DNA of 64,000 bases from Maribacter_C sp047345145 (GTDB lineage: Bacteria; Bacteroidota; Bacteroidia; Flavobacteriales; Flavobacteriaceae), in contig NZ_JBLFER010000002.1 of the NCBI RefSeq assembly GCF_047345145.1, forward strand, positions 1,116,001 to 1,180,000, given 5' to 3'. The notes below the pieces were generated by a model. It was not told the DNA's origin. It saw only the letters and a program-made list of their open reading frames with translations, and did no database searches. Position 1 is the stretch's first letter. Each line of letters starts with the position of its first letter. The position numbers were made by a program, and so were the translations under genes. This document shows, in pieces, positions 1-8,300 of this stretch.

Positions 1-362
1 TCTCGATCACCCCACAATATGATACACCAAGGGTTTTAAAAGAATATGCGGAGCGCTATGGTGTAACCGATCTAGACTGGCATTTGATGACCGGAGATCA
101 AACTCAAATTTATGACTTGGCGAATAGCGGGTTCAATATATTTGCAGCGGAAATGCCAGACGCCCCAGGAGGCTTTGAACATTCTGGTTTATTCGCACTC
201 ATTGATAAAAACGGCTTCATACGCTCTAGAGTTGATGAATTTGGTAACCCAATTGTTTATTATAGAGGTTCTATTTCTGAGAAGGCTGGAGTAAATGAGG
301 AAGGTGAAAAACAGCAGATCACAGTATTGAAAGAAGATATTAAAAAGTTACTTGAAGAGTAA
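1..362 (+). CDS. SCO1/SenC-family copper chaperone, C-terminal part (5' truncated by window)
   Basis: The reading frame is open from base 3, so the start lies left of the window. The visible C-terminal part of about 119 residues reads SITPQYDTP, then DWHLMTGD, then EHSGLFALIDKNGFIRSR. That is the C-terminal half of the thioredoxin fold of SCO proteins: the strand after the copper site and the conserved histidine region (GFEHSGLFALID). SCO proteins deliver copper to the CuA site of cytochrome c oxidase on the outer face of the inner membrane. The CxxxC copper motif would be upstream and is not visible. The stop TAA abuts the ATG of the DUF420 gene with no gap, so the two are very probably one operon, consistent with a cytochrome oxidase assembly cluster to the left. 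Confidence 0.85.
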   Translation, partial: SITPQYDTPRVLKEYAERYGVTDLDWHLMTGDQTQIYDLANSGFNIFAAEMPDAPGGFEHSGLFALIDKNGFIRSRVDEFGNPIVYYRGSISEKAGVNEEGEKQQITVLKEDIKKLLEE

Positions 363-896
363 ATGGAAGATTTAGCCTTGAAAGAGAGAAAGTTTAATCG
401 ATTTATAACCATTGTTTCTATTGTTGTTCCTTTGGTTGTTGCCCTATTATTTGGAGTTAAAATTGATGGTGTTGAACGAATGGGTTTTCTTCCTCCTATT
501 TATGCTGCAATAAATGGACTTACGGCTATTTTATTGATAGCAGCGGTTATGGCTATTAAGAAGGGAGATCAAGCGTTACATCAAAAATTAATGACCACTT
601 GTATCGGTCTTTCGTTAGTTTTTTTAGTGTTGTATATTATTTATCACATGACTTCTGAATCTACTTCATATGGTGGAGAAGGTATTTCACGTTATATATA
701 CTTTTTCATATTGATTTCACATATTGTGTTATCTATAGTAGTAATTCCGTTGGTTTTAAAAACCTATGCTAAGGGGTATTTAGGTAATTATGAGAGTCAT
801 CGAAAGTTTGCCAAAATTACTTTTCCAATTTGGTTATATGTTGCCATTTCAGGAGTAGTAGTATATCTTATGATTTCACCCTATTATGTTAATTAA
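363..896 (+). CDS. DUF420 family membrane protein, probable cytochrome oxidase assembly factor
   Basis: A 177-residue protein with about five hydrophobic segments (near 15-32, 45-65, 80-97, 115-135 and 152-170) and conserved histidines in the TM3 (IIYHMTSE) and TM4 (ISHIVLS) regions plus ESHRKFAK before the last helix. This pattern fits the DUF420 family, a membrane family that repeatedly occurs beside SCO1 and haem-copper oxidase genes; its Gram-positive relatives have been linked to oxidase maturation. The start ATG follows immediately after the SCO stop, which supports translational coupling. A role in oxidase assembly is inferred from family and position, not shown by the sequence. Confidence 0.8.
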   Translation: MEDLALKERKFNRFITIVSIVVPLVVALLFGVKIDGVERMGFLPPIYAAINGLTAILLIAAVMAIKKGDQALHQKLMTTCIGLSLVFLVLYIIYHMTSESTSYGGEGISRYIYFFILISHIVLSIVVIPLVLKTYAKGYLGNYESHRKFAKITFPIWLYVAISGVVVYLMISPYYVN

Positions 897-933
897 TATA
901 ATATCGTCCTAAGCACACTAAAGGGCCTTTTTA

Positions 934-1146
934 ATGAAAAAAATTATTGTTTTACTCTTCTTATCGTTTCTAGTTCTTCCAGAAAGTATGGAGGCGCAAT
1001 GCGCTATGTGCCGAGCTGTTTTAGAGAGCGAAGGAAATACAGAAACGGCAGAAGGCATCAATAATGGTATAGTTTATTTGATGGCTATACCTTACGTTTT
1101 GGTAGGAGTTCTTTTCTATTTTGTCTATAAAAAGATGAAAAACTAA
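934..1146 (+). CDS. Small secreted-and-anchored CxxC protein (70 aa)
   Basis: The 70-residue product begins with a signal-like segment (MKKIIVLLFLSFLVLPESMEA), then has CAMC around residues 23-26, a short acidic stretch, and a single C-terminal transmembrane helix ending in KKMKN. The two cysteines therefore probably sit at the periplasmic face near a membrane anchor. It follows the SCO1 and DUF420 genes by 37 bases in the same direction, so a copper or thiol-related accessory role in oxidase maturation is plausible. I do not recognise a named family. It could alternatively be a lipid-independent membrane peptide with no metal role. Confidence 0.65.
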   Translation: MKKIIVLLFLSFLVLPESMEAQCAMCRAVLESEGNTETAEGINNGIVYLMAIPYVLVGVLFYFVYKKMKN

Positions 1147-1185
1147 GGCCTTTAAATTGTTTTAACATTTTTTTGTTAGTCCAAC

Positions 1186-1205
1186 TGTAACAATTTTGAC
1201 AACTT
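1186..1205 (+). promoter_or_regulatory. Shared upstream motif, copy 1 (before first efflux cassette)
   Basis: The sequence TGTAACAATTTTGACAACTT ends 61 bases before the ATG of the first permease. A near-identical copy (one TG/A difference) lies 57 bases before the ATPase gene of the second cassette at 4994-5012. Conservation of a non-coding motif at matching distance upstream of two paralogous cassettes suggests a common promoter or regulator site, or a duplicated leader. It contains no clear TAnnTTTG box. Confidence 0.5.
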
Positions 1206-1266
1206 GTAGTCATATACATGTGCGACCATAACTAAGTTGCATTCATCAATCAACTAAATCACTACA

Positions 1267-2517
1267 ATGTTCGACATCGAAAGATGGCAGGAAATCTTTG
1301 ATACCATCCGTAAAAACAAACTACGGACTTTCCTCACGGGTCTATCCGTTGCCTCCGGAATTTTCATTCTCGTTATTTTATTGGGCTTTGGTCAAGGTAT
1401 GCAAAATGGCATTGCTGAAGAGTTCAAAGAAGATGCTGCAACTAGTTTGTGGGTTTGGCCAAGACGTACAACTATTGAATACAAAGGTTTGAATCCTGGT
1501 AGGCAAATACAGTTGCGTAACGAGAATTTCGAAACTATTACTGTTTCGATGGGTTCGGATTTTGAGAAAGCATCTATGCTTTATTTTCCAAGAGATGTTC
1601 AGGTAGTTTATAAGAATGATCTTCTAGTTTACAATGTTGCCGGAACAAATGGTGATCTCCAAACAATCGAAAATGAATTTTTATCAGAGGGTAGGTTTAT
1701 CAATCAAACTGATGTCGAACAAAATGCAAAGGTTGCTGTAATAAGTAATAAAATTAGAAGGGAAGTTTTTGTAGATGTAGAAACTCCCATTGGAGAGTAC
1801 CTTACCATATCAGGAGCCGGTTTTAGAATCGTTGGTGTTTTTGGAGAACACGGAGAAAATGAAGGTGAAGAAGAACGTCTTTTTGTGCCCATCACTACTG
1901 CACAATTAACTTTTAATGGGGCTGATAAGATAAATAATATGAATTTTATGCTTCCTGAAAGGGAGTCTTTTGATGATATGGTTGCTGAGAATACTGTATT
2001 TACAGATCAACTGATGCGCTATTTAAAACAAAAACATAATGTAGCGCCAGATGACGACCGTGCCATCCGAATTTGGAATCCTATTCAAGAAGCAAAACGC
2101 TTCTATGATTTAGGCACTGCCATTGAAATTTTCTTTTGGGCGGTTGGTTTCTTTACAATTATTGCCGGTGTGGTAAGTGTCAGTAATATTATGCTGATTG
2201 TAGTTAAAGAACGAACTCGAGAAATAGGCATCCGAAAGGCTTTAGGAGCTAAACCATGGTCAATTATAGGAATGATAATGCATGAGGCCATTTTTGTTAC
2301 TGCCATTGCGGGCTTTACAGGACTCATTTTTAGTATGGGGCTTTTGGAAATAGTTGGTCCGCATGTCGAGGTAGATTATGTGTTAAATCCATCTGTAAAT
2401 TTTAATGTTGCTTTCTCCACGGTTATTTTACTAATTATAGCAGGTACTTTAGCAGGATTTTTTCCAGCATGGAAGGCTGTAAAAGTACAGGTTATTGAAG
2501 CATTAAGAGATGAATAG
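1267..2517 (+). CDS. MacB-type ABC transporter permease (cassette 1, first permease)
   Basis: A 416-residue permease with the FtsX/MacB layout: N-terminal cytoplasmic helix (ERWQEIFDTIRKNKLRTFLTG), first transmembrane helix near 20-42, a large periplasmic domain (about 45-280), then three transmembrane helices near 285-310, 335-360 and 375-400. The coupling segment VKERTREIGIRKALGA and the terminal PAWKAVKVQVIEALRDE are hallmarks of this family. It lacks a fused ATPase, so it needs a separate nucleotide-binding subunit. Its partner permease follows after 41 bases. No ATPase gene is present in this first cassette; the nearest is at 5070. MacB-like systems act as mechanotransducers driving periplasmic substrates through a TolC conduit; the substrate here is unknown. 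Confidence 0.9.
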   Translation: MFDIERWQEIFDTIRKNKLRTFLTGLSVASGIFILVILLGFGQGMQNGIAEEFKEDAATSLWVWPRRTTIEYKGLNPGRQIQLRNENFETITVSMGSDFEKASMLYFPRDVQVVYKNDLLVYNVAGTNGDLQTIENEFLSEGRFINQTDVEQNAKVAVISNKIRREVFVDVETPIGEYLTISGAGFRIVGVFGEHGENEGEEERLFVPITTAQLTFNGADKINNMNFMLPERESFDDMVAENTVFTDQLMRYLKQKHNVAPDDDRAIRIWNPIQEAKRFYDLGTAIEIFFWAVGFFTIIAGVVSVSNIMLIVVKERTREIGIRKALGAKPWSIIGMIMHEAIFVTAIAGFTGLIFSMGLLEIVGPHVEVDYVLNPSVNFNVAFSTVILLIIAGTLAGFFPAWKAVKVQVIEALRDE

Positions 2518-2558
2518 TTTACAGTCGAGATTGTATTTAGAAAAAACCAAAGAGCAAA

Positions 2559-3815
2559 ATGTTTAGCAAAGACCGTTGGAAAGAAATATTGGAAGTACTC
2601 TCTAGTAATATGCTAAGAACGGTTGCCACAGCATTCGGCGTTGGTTGGGGTATATTTATTTTAATCATTTTACTCGCCGCAGGAAAGGGACTTGAAAATG
2701 GCATCCGTCAAGATTTTAATGGAGTTGCCACAAATACCATGTTCATGTGGACGGAAACCACCACCATGGCATTCGAGGGCTTGCCTGAGGGGCGAAATTT
2801 TAATTTTAAGTTAGAAGATGTTGATCTTCTAAGAAGAGAAGTGCCAGAATTGAGGATAATTTCTCCAAGAAATGGACTAAGAAATAATGAAGGAGATAAT
2901 ACCATAAGGGGTACTGAAAGTGGTAATTATAGAGTTTTTGGTGATTATCCGGAAATTATCCAGCAAAACCCTATGTACGTTGCGCAGGGACGATTCCTCA
3001 ACTATAATGACATCGAGGAAAAAAGAAAAGTTGCTGTTATTGGCGATGGTATACGAGAAGATTTGTATGAGGAAGATGAAGAAGTCTTAGGTACCTATCT
3101 CAAAATAAGTGGGGTGAACTTTATGGTAGTTGGCACCTATAAAGAAAAGACCAGTAACGGCGGGGGTGAGAATAGCGAACGACAGATTTATCTTCCATTT
3201 ACTACATTTTCCCAAGCTTTTAATAGGTCAGATAACGTTGGTTGGATGGCCCTCACTGCTGAAGACGGGAGTTCAATTAGTGCGCTTAACGAGTCAATTA
3301 TTCAAACCGTTAAGCAAAGTAGAAAAGTACATCCTGAAGATAAAAGAGCTATTGGATTTTTTGATTTATATGAGCAATTTAATAGGGTCGAAAGCCTTTT
3401 CGGAGCCTTAAGTTTTATCGCATATTTTGTTGGAATTTTAGTGCTTATCTCCGGAATAATTGGGGTAAGTAATATTATGCTCATTGTGATAAAGGAACGC
3501 ACCAAAGAAATTGGCATACGTCGCGCGCTAGGTGAAAATCCATGGTCGATTAAGTTACAGATATTAATGGAGTCAATCTTTTTAACCATTATTTCAGGTA
3601 TGGTAGGAATCATCTTTGGAGCACTATCCATTTATGGCATAAATACCCTATTAGATAATGTTGGCCCTGTAGATATGTTTTTAAACCCAAGTGTCAGTTT
3701 AGGTGTGGTTTTAATTGCACTTCTGATATTGGTAATCTCAGGATTATTGGCAGGTTTTATACCCGCAAACAGTGCTATTAGAGTGAGACCAATTGAAGCA
3801 TTACGAACAGAATAG
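2559..3815 (+). CDS. MacB-type ABC transporter permease (cassette 1, second permease)
   Basis: A 418-residue paralogue of the preceding protein with the same order: SKDRWKEILEVLSSNMLRTVATAFGVGWG at the first helix, MacB periplasmic domain (about 45-285), three C-terminal helices, the motif VIKERTKEIGIRRALGENP and the C-terminal PANSAIRVRPIEALRTE. The pair probably forms a heterodimeric transmembrane unit. It resembles the second permease of the other cassette (7001) more than the first, for example in having REVPEL/RQQVPEI-type segments and a GDYPE/GDFPE stretch, which argues for duplication of a two-permease block. The adaptor gene follows 34 bases later. Confidence 0.9.
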   Translation: MFSKDRWKEILEVLSSNMLRTVATAFGVGWGIFILIILLAAGKGLENGIRQDFNGVATNTMFMWTETTTMAFEGLPEGRNFNFKLEDVDLLRREVPELRIISPRNGLRNNEGDNTIRGTESGNYRVFGDYPEIIQQNPMYVAQGRFLNYNDIEEKRKVAVIGDGIREDLYEEDEEVLGTYLKISGVNFMVVGTYKEKTSNGGGENSERQIYLPFTTFSQAFNRSDNVGWMALTAEDGSSISALNESIIQTVKQSRKVHPEDKRAIGFFDLYEQFNRVESLFGALSFIAYFVGILVLISGIIGVSNIMLIVIKERTKEIGIRRALGENPWSIKLQILMESIFLTIISGMVGIIFGALSIYGINTLLDNVGPVDMFLNPSVSLGVVLIALLILVISGLLAGFIPANSAIRVRPIEALRTE

Positions 3816-3849
3816 AATCATCAGTCTATAATATTAAACCAATCAAAAC

Positions 3850-4965
3850 ATGAAGAAGTCAGTTACCAGAATCATTTTGTTGCTCATCGTCGTCTTATTT
3901 GGAGGAGCAATGTATTACCTCTATCAAAAAAATTCAGAGGACCCTGTTGTCTATGAAACCGATCAACCGTCTAAACAGACTATTATTAAAAAAACTGTTG
4001 CTACCGGAAGCATTCTTCCTTTAGAAGAAGTATTGATTAAGCCAAATATTTCAGGTGTTATTGAAGAAGTGTTTGTAGAAGGTGGAGATTATGTAAAATC
4101 AGGAGATTTGATTTGTCGAATTAAGGTAGTTCCGAATTTGAATTCCTTAAACGATGCTCGAAACTCAATAGATGAAGCTAAAATTGGTTTAGATGATCAA
4201 CTCCGCAATTTGGAACGTCAAAAGAACTTATTCTCTAAAGGAGTTATTTCAAAAGTAGATTTAGAACGTGCTCAAGTAACCTATGATCAATCTAAGCAAG
4301 CTTATCGTGCAGCAAACAAACGTTATGATATTGTAAAAACAGGAACAACCAAAGGCTTTGGAAGTGCCGCTAATACTCAAATTCGGGCCACGGTTAGTGG
4401 CATGGTCCTAGAGGTTCCGGTAGAGGTAGGTAATCAAGTAATAGAAAGTAACAATTTCAATGAGGGTACTACTATAGCGGCTATTGCTGATGTAGATAAA
4501 ATGATTTTCGAAGGAAAGGTCGATGAATCTGAGGTAGGTAAAATTAAAGAAGACCTTCCCTTAGAAATTACAGTGGGAGCCATAGAAGACTTAAAATTTG
4601 ATGCGGTTTTAGATTATATTGCTCCAAAAGGAAAAGAAGAGAATGGTGCTATTCAATTTGAAATTAAGGGCACTTTAGAGAAACAAGATTCGGTGTTTAT
4701 CCGAGCAGGATTAAGTGCAAATGCATCCATTATTTTGGCTAGGGCAGATAGTGTTTTAGCCGTCAAGGAAGCCTTGGTACAGTTTGATGACGAAACGAAG
4801 AAACCATTTGTAGAAATCGCTACAGGAGATCAAGAATTTGAACGACGAGATATTGAATTAGGCATCAGTGACGGAATTCATGTAGAGGTTAAATCTGGTT
4901 TGACTAAAGACGAAAAAATTAAGATCTGGAATGCTATTGAATCGGATGAAGAGGATTCAAATTAA
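3850..4965 (+). CDS. MacA/HlyD-type periplasmic adaptor (cassette 1)
   Basis: A 371-residue membrane-fusion protein. It has an N-terminal membrane anchor (about 5-25), a split lipoyl/barrel-sandwich domain (PNISGVIEEVFVEGGDYVKSGDLI and later IRATVSGMVLEVPVEVGNQV), an alpha-helical hairpin between them with many heptads (about 100-165), and C-terminal beta-barrel and membrane-proximal domains. It would bridge the MacB-like permeases to a TolC-type outer-membrane channel. It closely resembles the adaptor at 8301, including the NNFNEGTTIA motif, so the two arose by duplication. No TolC gene belongs to this cassette; it presumably shares the channel encoded at 9497. Confidence 0.9.
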   Translation: MKKSVTRIILLLIVVLFGGAMYYLYQKNSEDPVVYETDQPSKQTIIKKTVATGSILPLEEVLIKPNISGVIEEVFVEGGDYVKSGDLICRIKVVPNLNSLNDARNSIDEAKIGLDDQLRNLERQKNLFSKGVISKVDLERAQVTYDQSKQAYRAANKRYDIVKTGTTKGFGSAANTQIRATVSGMVLEVPVEVGNQVIESNNFNEGTTIAAIADVDKMIFEGKVDESEVGKIKEDLPLEITVGAIEDLKFDAVLDYIAPKGKEENGAIQFEIKGTLEKQDSVFIRAGLSANASIILARADSVLAVKEALVQFDDETKKPFVEIATGDQEFERRDIELGISDGIHVEVKSGLTKDEKIKIWNAIESDEEDSN

Positions 4966-4993
4966 TCTTTAACAAAATATTTGGAGGAAATCT

Positions 4994-5012
4994 TGTAACA
5001 ATTTAACAACTT
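4994..5012 (+). promoter_or_regulatory. Shared upstream motif, copy 2 (before ATPase of second cassette)
   Basis: TGTAACAATTTAACAACTT matches the motif at 1186-1205 with one small indel. It lies in the 104-base gap between the first adaptor gene and the ATPase gene, so the second cassette probably has its own promoter, despite being co-directional with the first. The motif's function is not known to me. Confidence 0.5.
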
Positions 5013-5069
5013 AGGTGTCTTATTGCCAAATACCTTAGGCTAAGGCCAAACAAAACAAATACAACCAGC

Positions 5070-5774
5070 ATGATTGAAATCAAAAACCTTCATAAATCGT
5101 ATAAAATGGGAAGCAATTCCCTGCATGTTTTAAAAGGTATTAACTTTTCTGTAGAAGAAGGCGAACTAGTGGCCATTATGGGTTCTTCAGGTTCTGGAAA
5201 ATCTACATTGCTAAACATTTTAGGAATGTTAGATGAGTTAGATGATGGCACTTACGATTTAGATAATGTACCAATTAAAAATTTGAATGAAACTAAAGCG
5301 GCGAACTATCGCAATAAGTTTTTAGGTTTTGTCTTTCAGTCTTTTAATTTGATTAACTACAAAAATGCCATGGAAAATGTGGCACTTCCGCTTTACTATC
5401 AGAAAGTGGGAAGAAAAGAACGTCAAGAAAAGGCTTTAAAATATTTAGATCAAGTGGGTCTAAAAGAGTGGGCTACGCATTTGCCTAGTGAACTTTCTGG
5501 CGGTCAAAAACAACGTGTGGCAATCGCAAGAGCAATGGCTGCCGAACCCAAAGTACTGCTTGCTGATGAGCCGACAGGGGCATTAGATAGTAAAACTTCT
5601 TATGAGGTTATGGATCTCATTCAAAAAATCAACGATCAAGGCAATACAATATTAATTGTAACCCACGAACCTGATATCGCAGATATGTGCAAGCGTATCG
5701 TTCATTTAAAAGATGGTGTCATAATCGAAGATAAAAAAGTAGAACAAGTAAGGGCAGCGCAGTATGTTCAATAG
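5070..5774 (+). CDS. MacB/LolD-type ABC transporter ATP-binding protein
   Basis: A 234-residue nucleotide-binding protein with all standard motifs: Walker A GSSGSGKST at residues 38-46, Q-loop in FVFQSFNL, signature LSGGQKQR, Walker B VLLADEPTGALDS and the switch histidine in IVTHEPD. The length and motif variants (ADEPTGALDS, ARAMAAEPK) are typical of the LolD/MacB/FtsE subfamily that partners FtsX-like permeases. It is the only ATPase for the four permeases in this region, so it probably energises both pairs. Its 3' end overlaps the next permease start by 11 bases, showing tight coupling with the second pair. Confidence 0.95.
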   Translation: MIEIKNLHKSYKMGSNSLHVLKGINFSVEEGELVAIMGSSGSGKSTLLNILGMLDELDDGTYDLDNVPIKNLNETKAANYRNKFLGFVFQSFNLINYKNAMENVALPLYYQKVGRKERQEKALKYLDQVGLKEWATHLPSELSGGQKQRVAIARAMAAEPKVLLADEPTGALDSKTSYEVMDLIQKINDQGNTILIVTHEPDIADMCKRIVHLKDGVIIEDKKVEQVRAAQYVQ

Positions 5775-6999
5775 AGACGTTTGGAAAGAAATATTCGAAG
5801 CAATTCAGAAAAATAAGTTACGTACTTTTCTGACCGGTTTTACCGTTGCCCTTGGTATTTTTATTTTCGTCACACTTTTCGGAATGGGTAACGGCCTCAA
5901 CAATACTTTTATGAAGTTTTTTGGTGATGATGCTACAAACATTTTCAGAATATATCCTTCTGAGACCACTATTCCATACGCAGGTTACAAAGCAAAGCGA
6001 CGGATTGAATTTGAAAATGAAGATTTGGATGATATTATCGAAGAGTTTGGTCCGTTAGTCGATTATATAACACCTCGTATTCAAAGGTCAAGTGTAGTTA
6101 CTTACAAAGATAAATCAGATAACTACGGTAATTTTGGGGTGGGACCAGGTATGCAGGCTGCAGAGAAAACCATTATGATGAAAGGCAGGTATATCAATTC
6201 AAAAGATATTCGCGAGAAAGCGAAATACGCGGTTATTGGTAGAATGGTTGAGAAAGATATTTTTGAAGGGGAAGATGCCTTAGGTAAGTTTATCGATATC
6301 TCAGGAAGCGTTTTTAAAGTTATTGGAGTTTTTCAAGATGACGGCGGTGACAATGAAGAACGAAATATTTTTATTCCTTTTACCACCCGTCAACTTTTAG
6401 AAGGAGACAATGATAAAATAGGGCAAATAATATTGGCATTTAATGAAGCTATTGGTTACAGCGGCGCCATGAAATTTCAAAGACAACTTGATACCTATAT
6501 TCGTAAGAAAAAGCAGATAAGTCCGAAAGATCCAAGAGGTATTTTTATACAAAACGTTGCAGACAATTTAAAACAGAATCAACAGTTCGCAGGAGCACTT
6601 AAAATCATCATTTCGGGTATTGCTTTTGCTGTAATTATATCTGGGATTATCGGTATTAGTAATATTATGGTTTTTGTTGTTAAGGAACGCACCAAAGAGA
6701 TTGGTATTCGAAAAGCTATGGGGGCAACACCGCGCATTATTACTAGCACGATATTGTTAGAATCTATTTTCATCACTGCTATTTTTGGTTTTATAGGGAT
6801 GATTTTAGGCATTATCGTATTAAACATTATTGAAGGTAAGGTATTGGAAGATGATTACTTTATAACGAACCCTGCCATAAACTCTGGGACAGCCATTTTT
6901 GTGACCATACTTCTCATTATCTGCGGCACTTTAGCCGCATATATTCCAGCCAGAAAGGCAGCAAAAATTAAACCTATAGTGGCACTAAGAGACGAATAA
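5764..6999 (+). CDS. MacB-type ABC transporter permease (cassette 2, first permease)
   Basis: A 411-residue FtsX/MacB permease without a fused ATPase. It begins with NRDVWKEIFEAIQKNKLRTFLTG, has a periplasmic MacB domain (about 45-275), and three C-terminal transmembrane helices. The coupling motif VKERTKEIGIRKAMGATP and the end PARKAAKIKPIVALRDE are present. It overlaps the ATPase gene by 11 bases and is separated from the next permease by a single base, so the three are translated as a unit. It is most similar in layout to the permease at 1267 (both carry KNKLRTFLTG and a DDATN/EDAAT stretch), supporting block duplication. Confidence 0.9.
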   Translation: MFNRDVWKEIFEAIQKNKLRTFLTGFTVALGIFIFVTLFGMGNGLNNTFMKFFGDDATNIFRIYPSETTIPYAGYKAKRRIEFENEDLDDIIEEFGPLVDYITPRIQRSSVVTYKDKSDNYGNFGVGPGMQAAEKTIMMKGRYINSKDIREKAKYAVIGRMVEKDIFEGEDALGKFIDISGSVFKVIGVFQDDGGDNEERNIFIPFTTRQLLEGDNDKIGQIILAFNEAIGYSGAMKFQRQLDTYIRKKKQISPKDPRGIFIQNVADNLKQNQQFAGALKIIISGIAFAVIISGIIGISNIMVFVVKERTKEIGIRKAMGATPRIITSTILLESIFITAIFGFIGMILGIIVLNIIEGKVLEDDYFITNPAINSGTAIFVTILLIICGTLAAYIPARKAAKIKPIVALRDE

Positions 7000-7000
7000 G

Positions 7001-8263
7001 ATGAGACAACTATTTGATGGTGATACTTGGCGTGAGATCTTTCAGTCTATTAGAAAGAACAAACTCCGTACATTTTTGACAATGTTAGGTGTATTCATTG
7101 GTATCTATATTTATATCGGACTCTCGGGTGCATCAAAAGGACTCGACAACGGTTTTGAAAAGGAATTTGAGACCATCGCTAGAAATAGCATGTTTGTCTT
7201 TTCCAATAGAACAAGTAAACCATATGCAGGATTCAAAACAGGTCGCCCCATTCAGTTAAAACTTCAAGATGTTAAAGTACTACGGCAACAAGTGCCAGAG
7301 ATTATGGCAATAGCTCCTAGAAATGTTAAAGGGATTTTTGGAAGTGAACCTGGACTTGTAAAACGTGGTATCCGTTCGGGTAGTTATTCAGTTTTTGGAG
7401 ATTTTCCAGAGTTTACCAAAATAGCTCCTAAAAGCATTTATGATGGCGGAAGATTTATTAATGAAGCTGATATTGAACAGGAAAGAAAAGTATGTGTAAT
7501 TGGTGAGCGAACACAAAAGGAACTTTTTAAGGAAGACGAAGACCCAATAGGAGGATATGTATCTATAGAAGATGTAAACTTTCAGGTAGTTGGGGTTCAT
7601 GAATTTGCTGGTGGCGGTCCTTTCGATAATGATAGCGATATTTTTATTCCGTTTACGACATTTCGGAAGTTGTATAATACAGGAGACAATGTTTCTTGGT
7701 TTACAATTGCAGCATACGATGATGCGGACGTTATTCAAGCAGAGAAAGACATAAAGGCGACCTTAAGAAGAATACACAAGGTAGACCCTACCGATGAAAA
7801 GGCCATTGGAGCATTTAATTTGGGTGAAATTTTCAAAAAGATATTTGGATTTTCAAATGGACTTACCTTTTTATCTCTAATTGTGGGTGTGGCAACTATT
7901 ATTGCTGGTGTCATTGGAATTGGCAACATTTTGTTGATTTCAGTGAAAGAACGAACCAAAGAATTAGGGGTGCGAAGAGCGCTAGGAGCAACTCCGGCCG
8001 AGGTAAGAAATCAAATTATTATAGAAGCACTTGTTTTGACATTGCTAGCCGGTATTATCGGAATTATTTGTGGTGCCTTTACATTGTGGGGCTTGGGGGC
8101 CGCCTTTGGTGGTGGTGATTTCCCTTATACGAATCCGACTGTACCGATACCCTATGTACTAATGTCACTATTTCTTATGGTAGTACTTGGAATTTTAATT
8201 GGTCTCATACCAGCACAACGTGCGGTAAGTATAAAACCTATTGACGCCTTGCGCGAAGAATGA
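7001..8263 (+). CDS. MacB-type ABC transporter permease (cassette 2, second permease)
   Basis: A 420-residue permease of the same fold: WREIFQSIRKNKLRTFLTMLG at the first helix, MacB-like periplasmic domain (about 45-285), three C-terminal helices, VKERTKELGVRRALGATP and PAQRAVSIKPIDALREE. One base separates it from the preceding permease. It pairs with that protein to form the transmembrane part of the complex powered by the ATPase at 5070. The adaptor gene follows 37 bases later. The transported substrate is not evident; MacB relatives export peptides, lipoproteins, siderophores or macrolides. Confidence 0.9.
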   Translation: MRQLFDGDTWREIFQSIRKNKLRTFLTMLGVFIGIYIYIGLSGASKGLDNGFEKEFETIARNSMFVFSNRTSKPYAGFKTGRPIQLKLQDVKVLRQQVPEIMAIAPRNVKGIFGSEPGLVKRGIRSGSYSVFGDFPEFTKIAPKSIYDGGRFINEADIEQERKVCVIGERTQKELFKEDEDPIGGYVSIEDVNFQVVGVHEFAGGGPFDNDSDIFIPFTTFRKLYNTGDNVSWFTIAAYDDADVIQAEKDIKATLRRIHKVDPTDEKAIGAFNLGEIFKKIFGFSNGLTFLSLIVGVATIIAGVIGIGNILLISVKERTKELGVRRALGATPAEVRNQIIIEALVLTLLAGIIGIICGAFTLWGLGAAFGGGDFPYTNPTVPIPYVLMSLFLMVVLGILIGLIPAQRAVSIKPIDALREE

Positions 8264-8300
8264 TATATAAAACCAATCCTTTAACAAATTAACATACAAA

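Noticed and set aside
1704..1895. Opposite-strand ORFs inside the ABC permease genes
   Set aside because: They lie wholly within strongly supported coding regions, have no family features and follow the mirror of permease codons.
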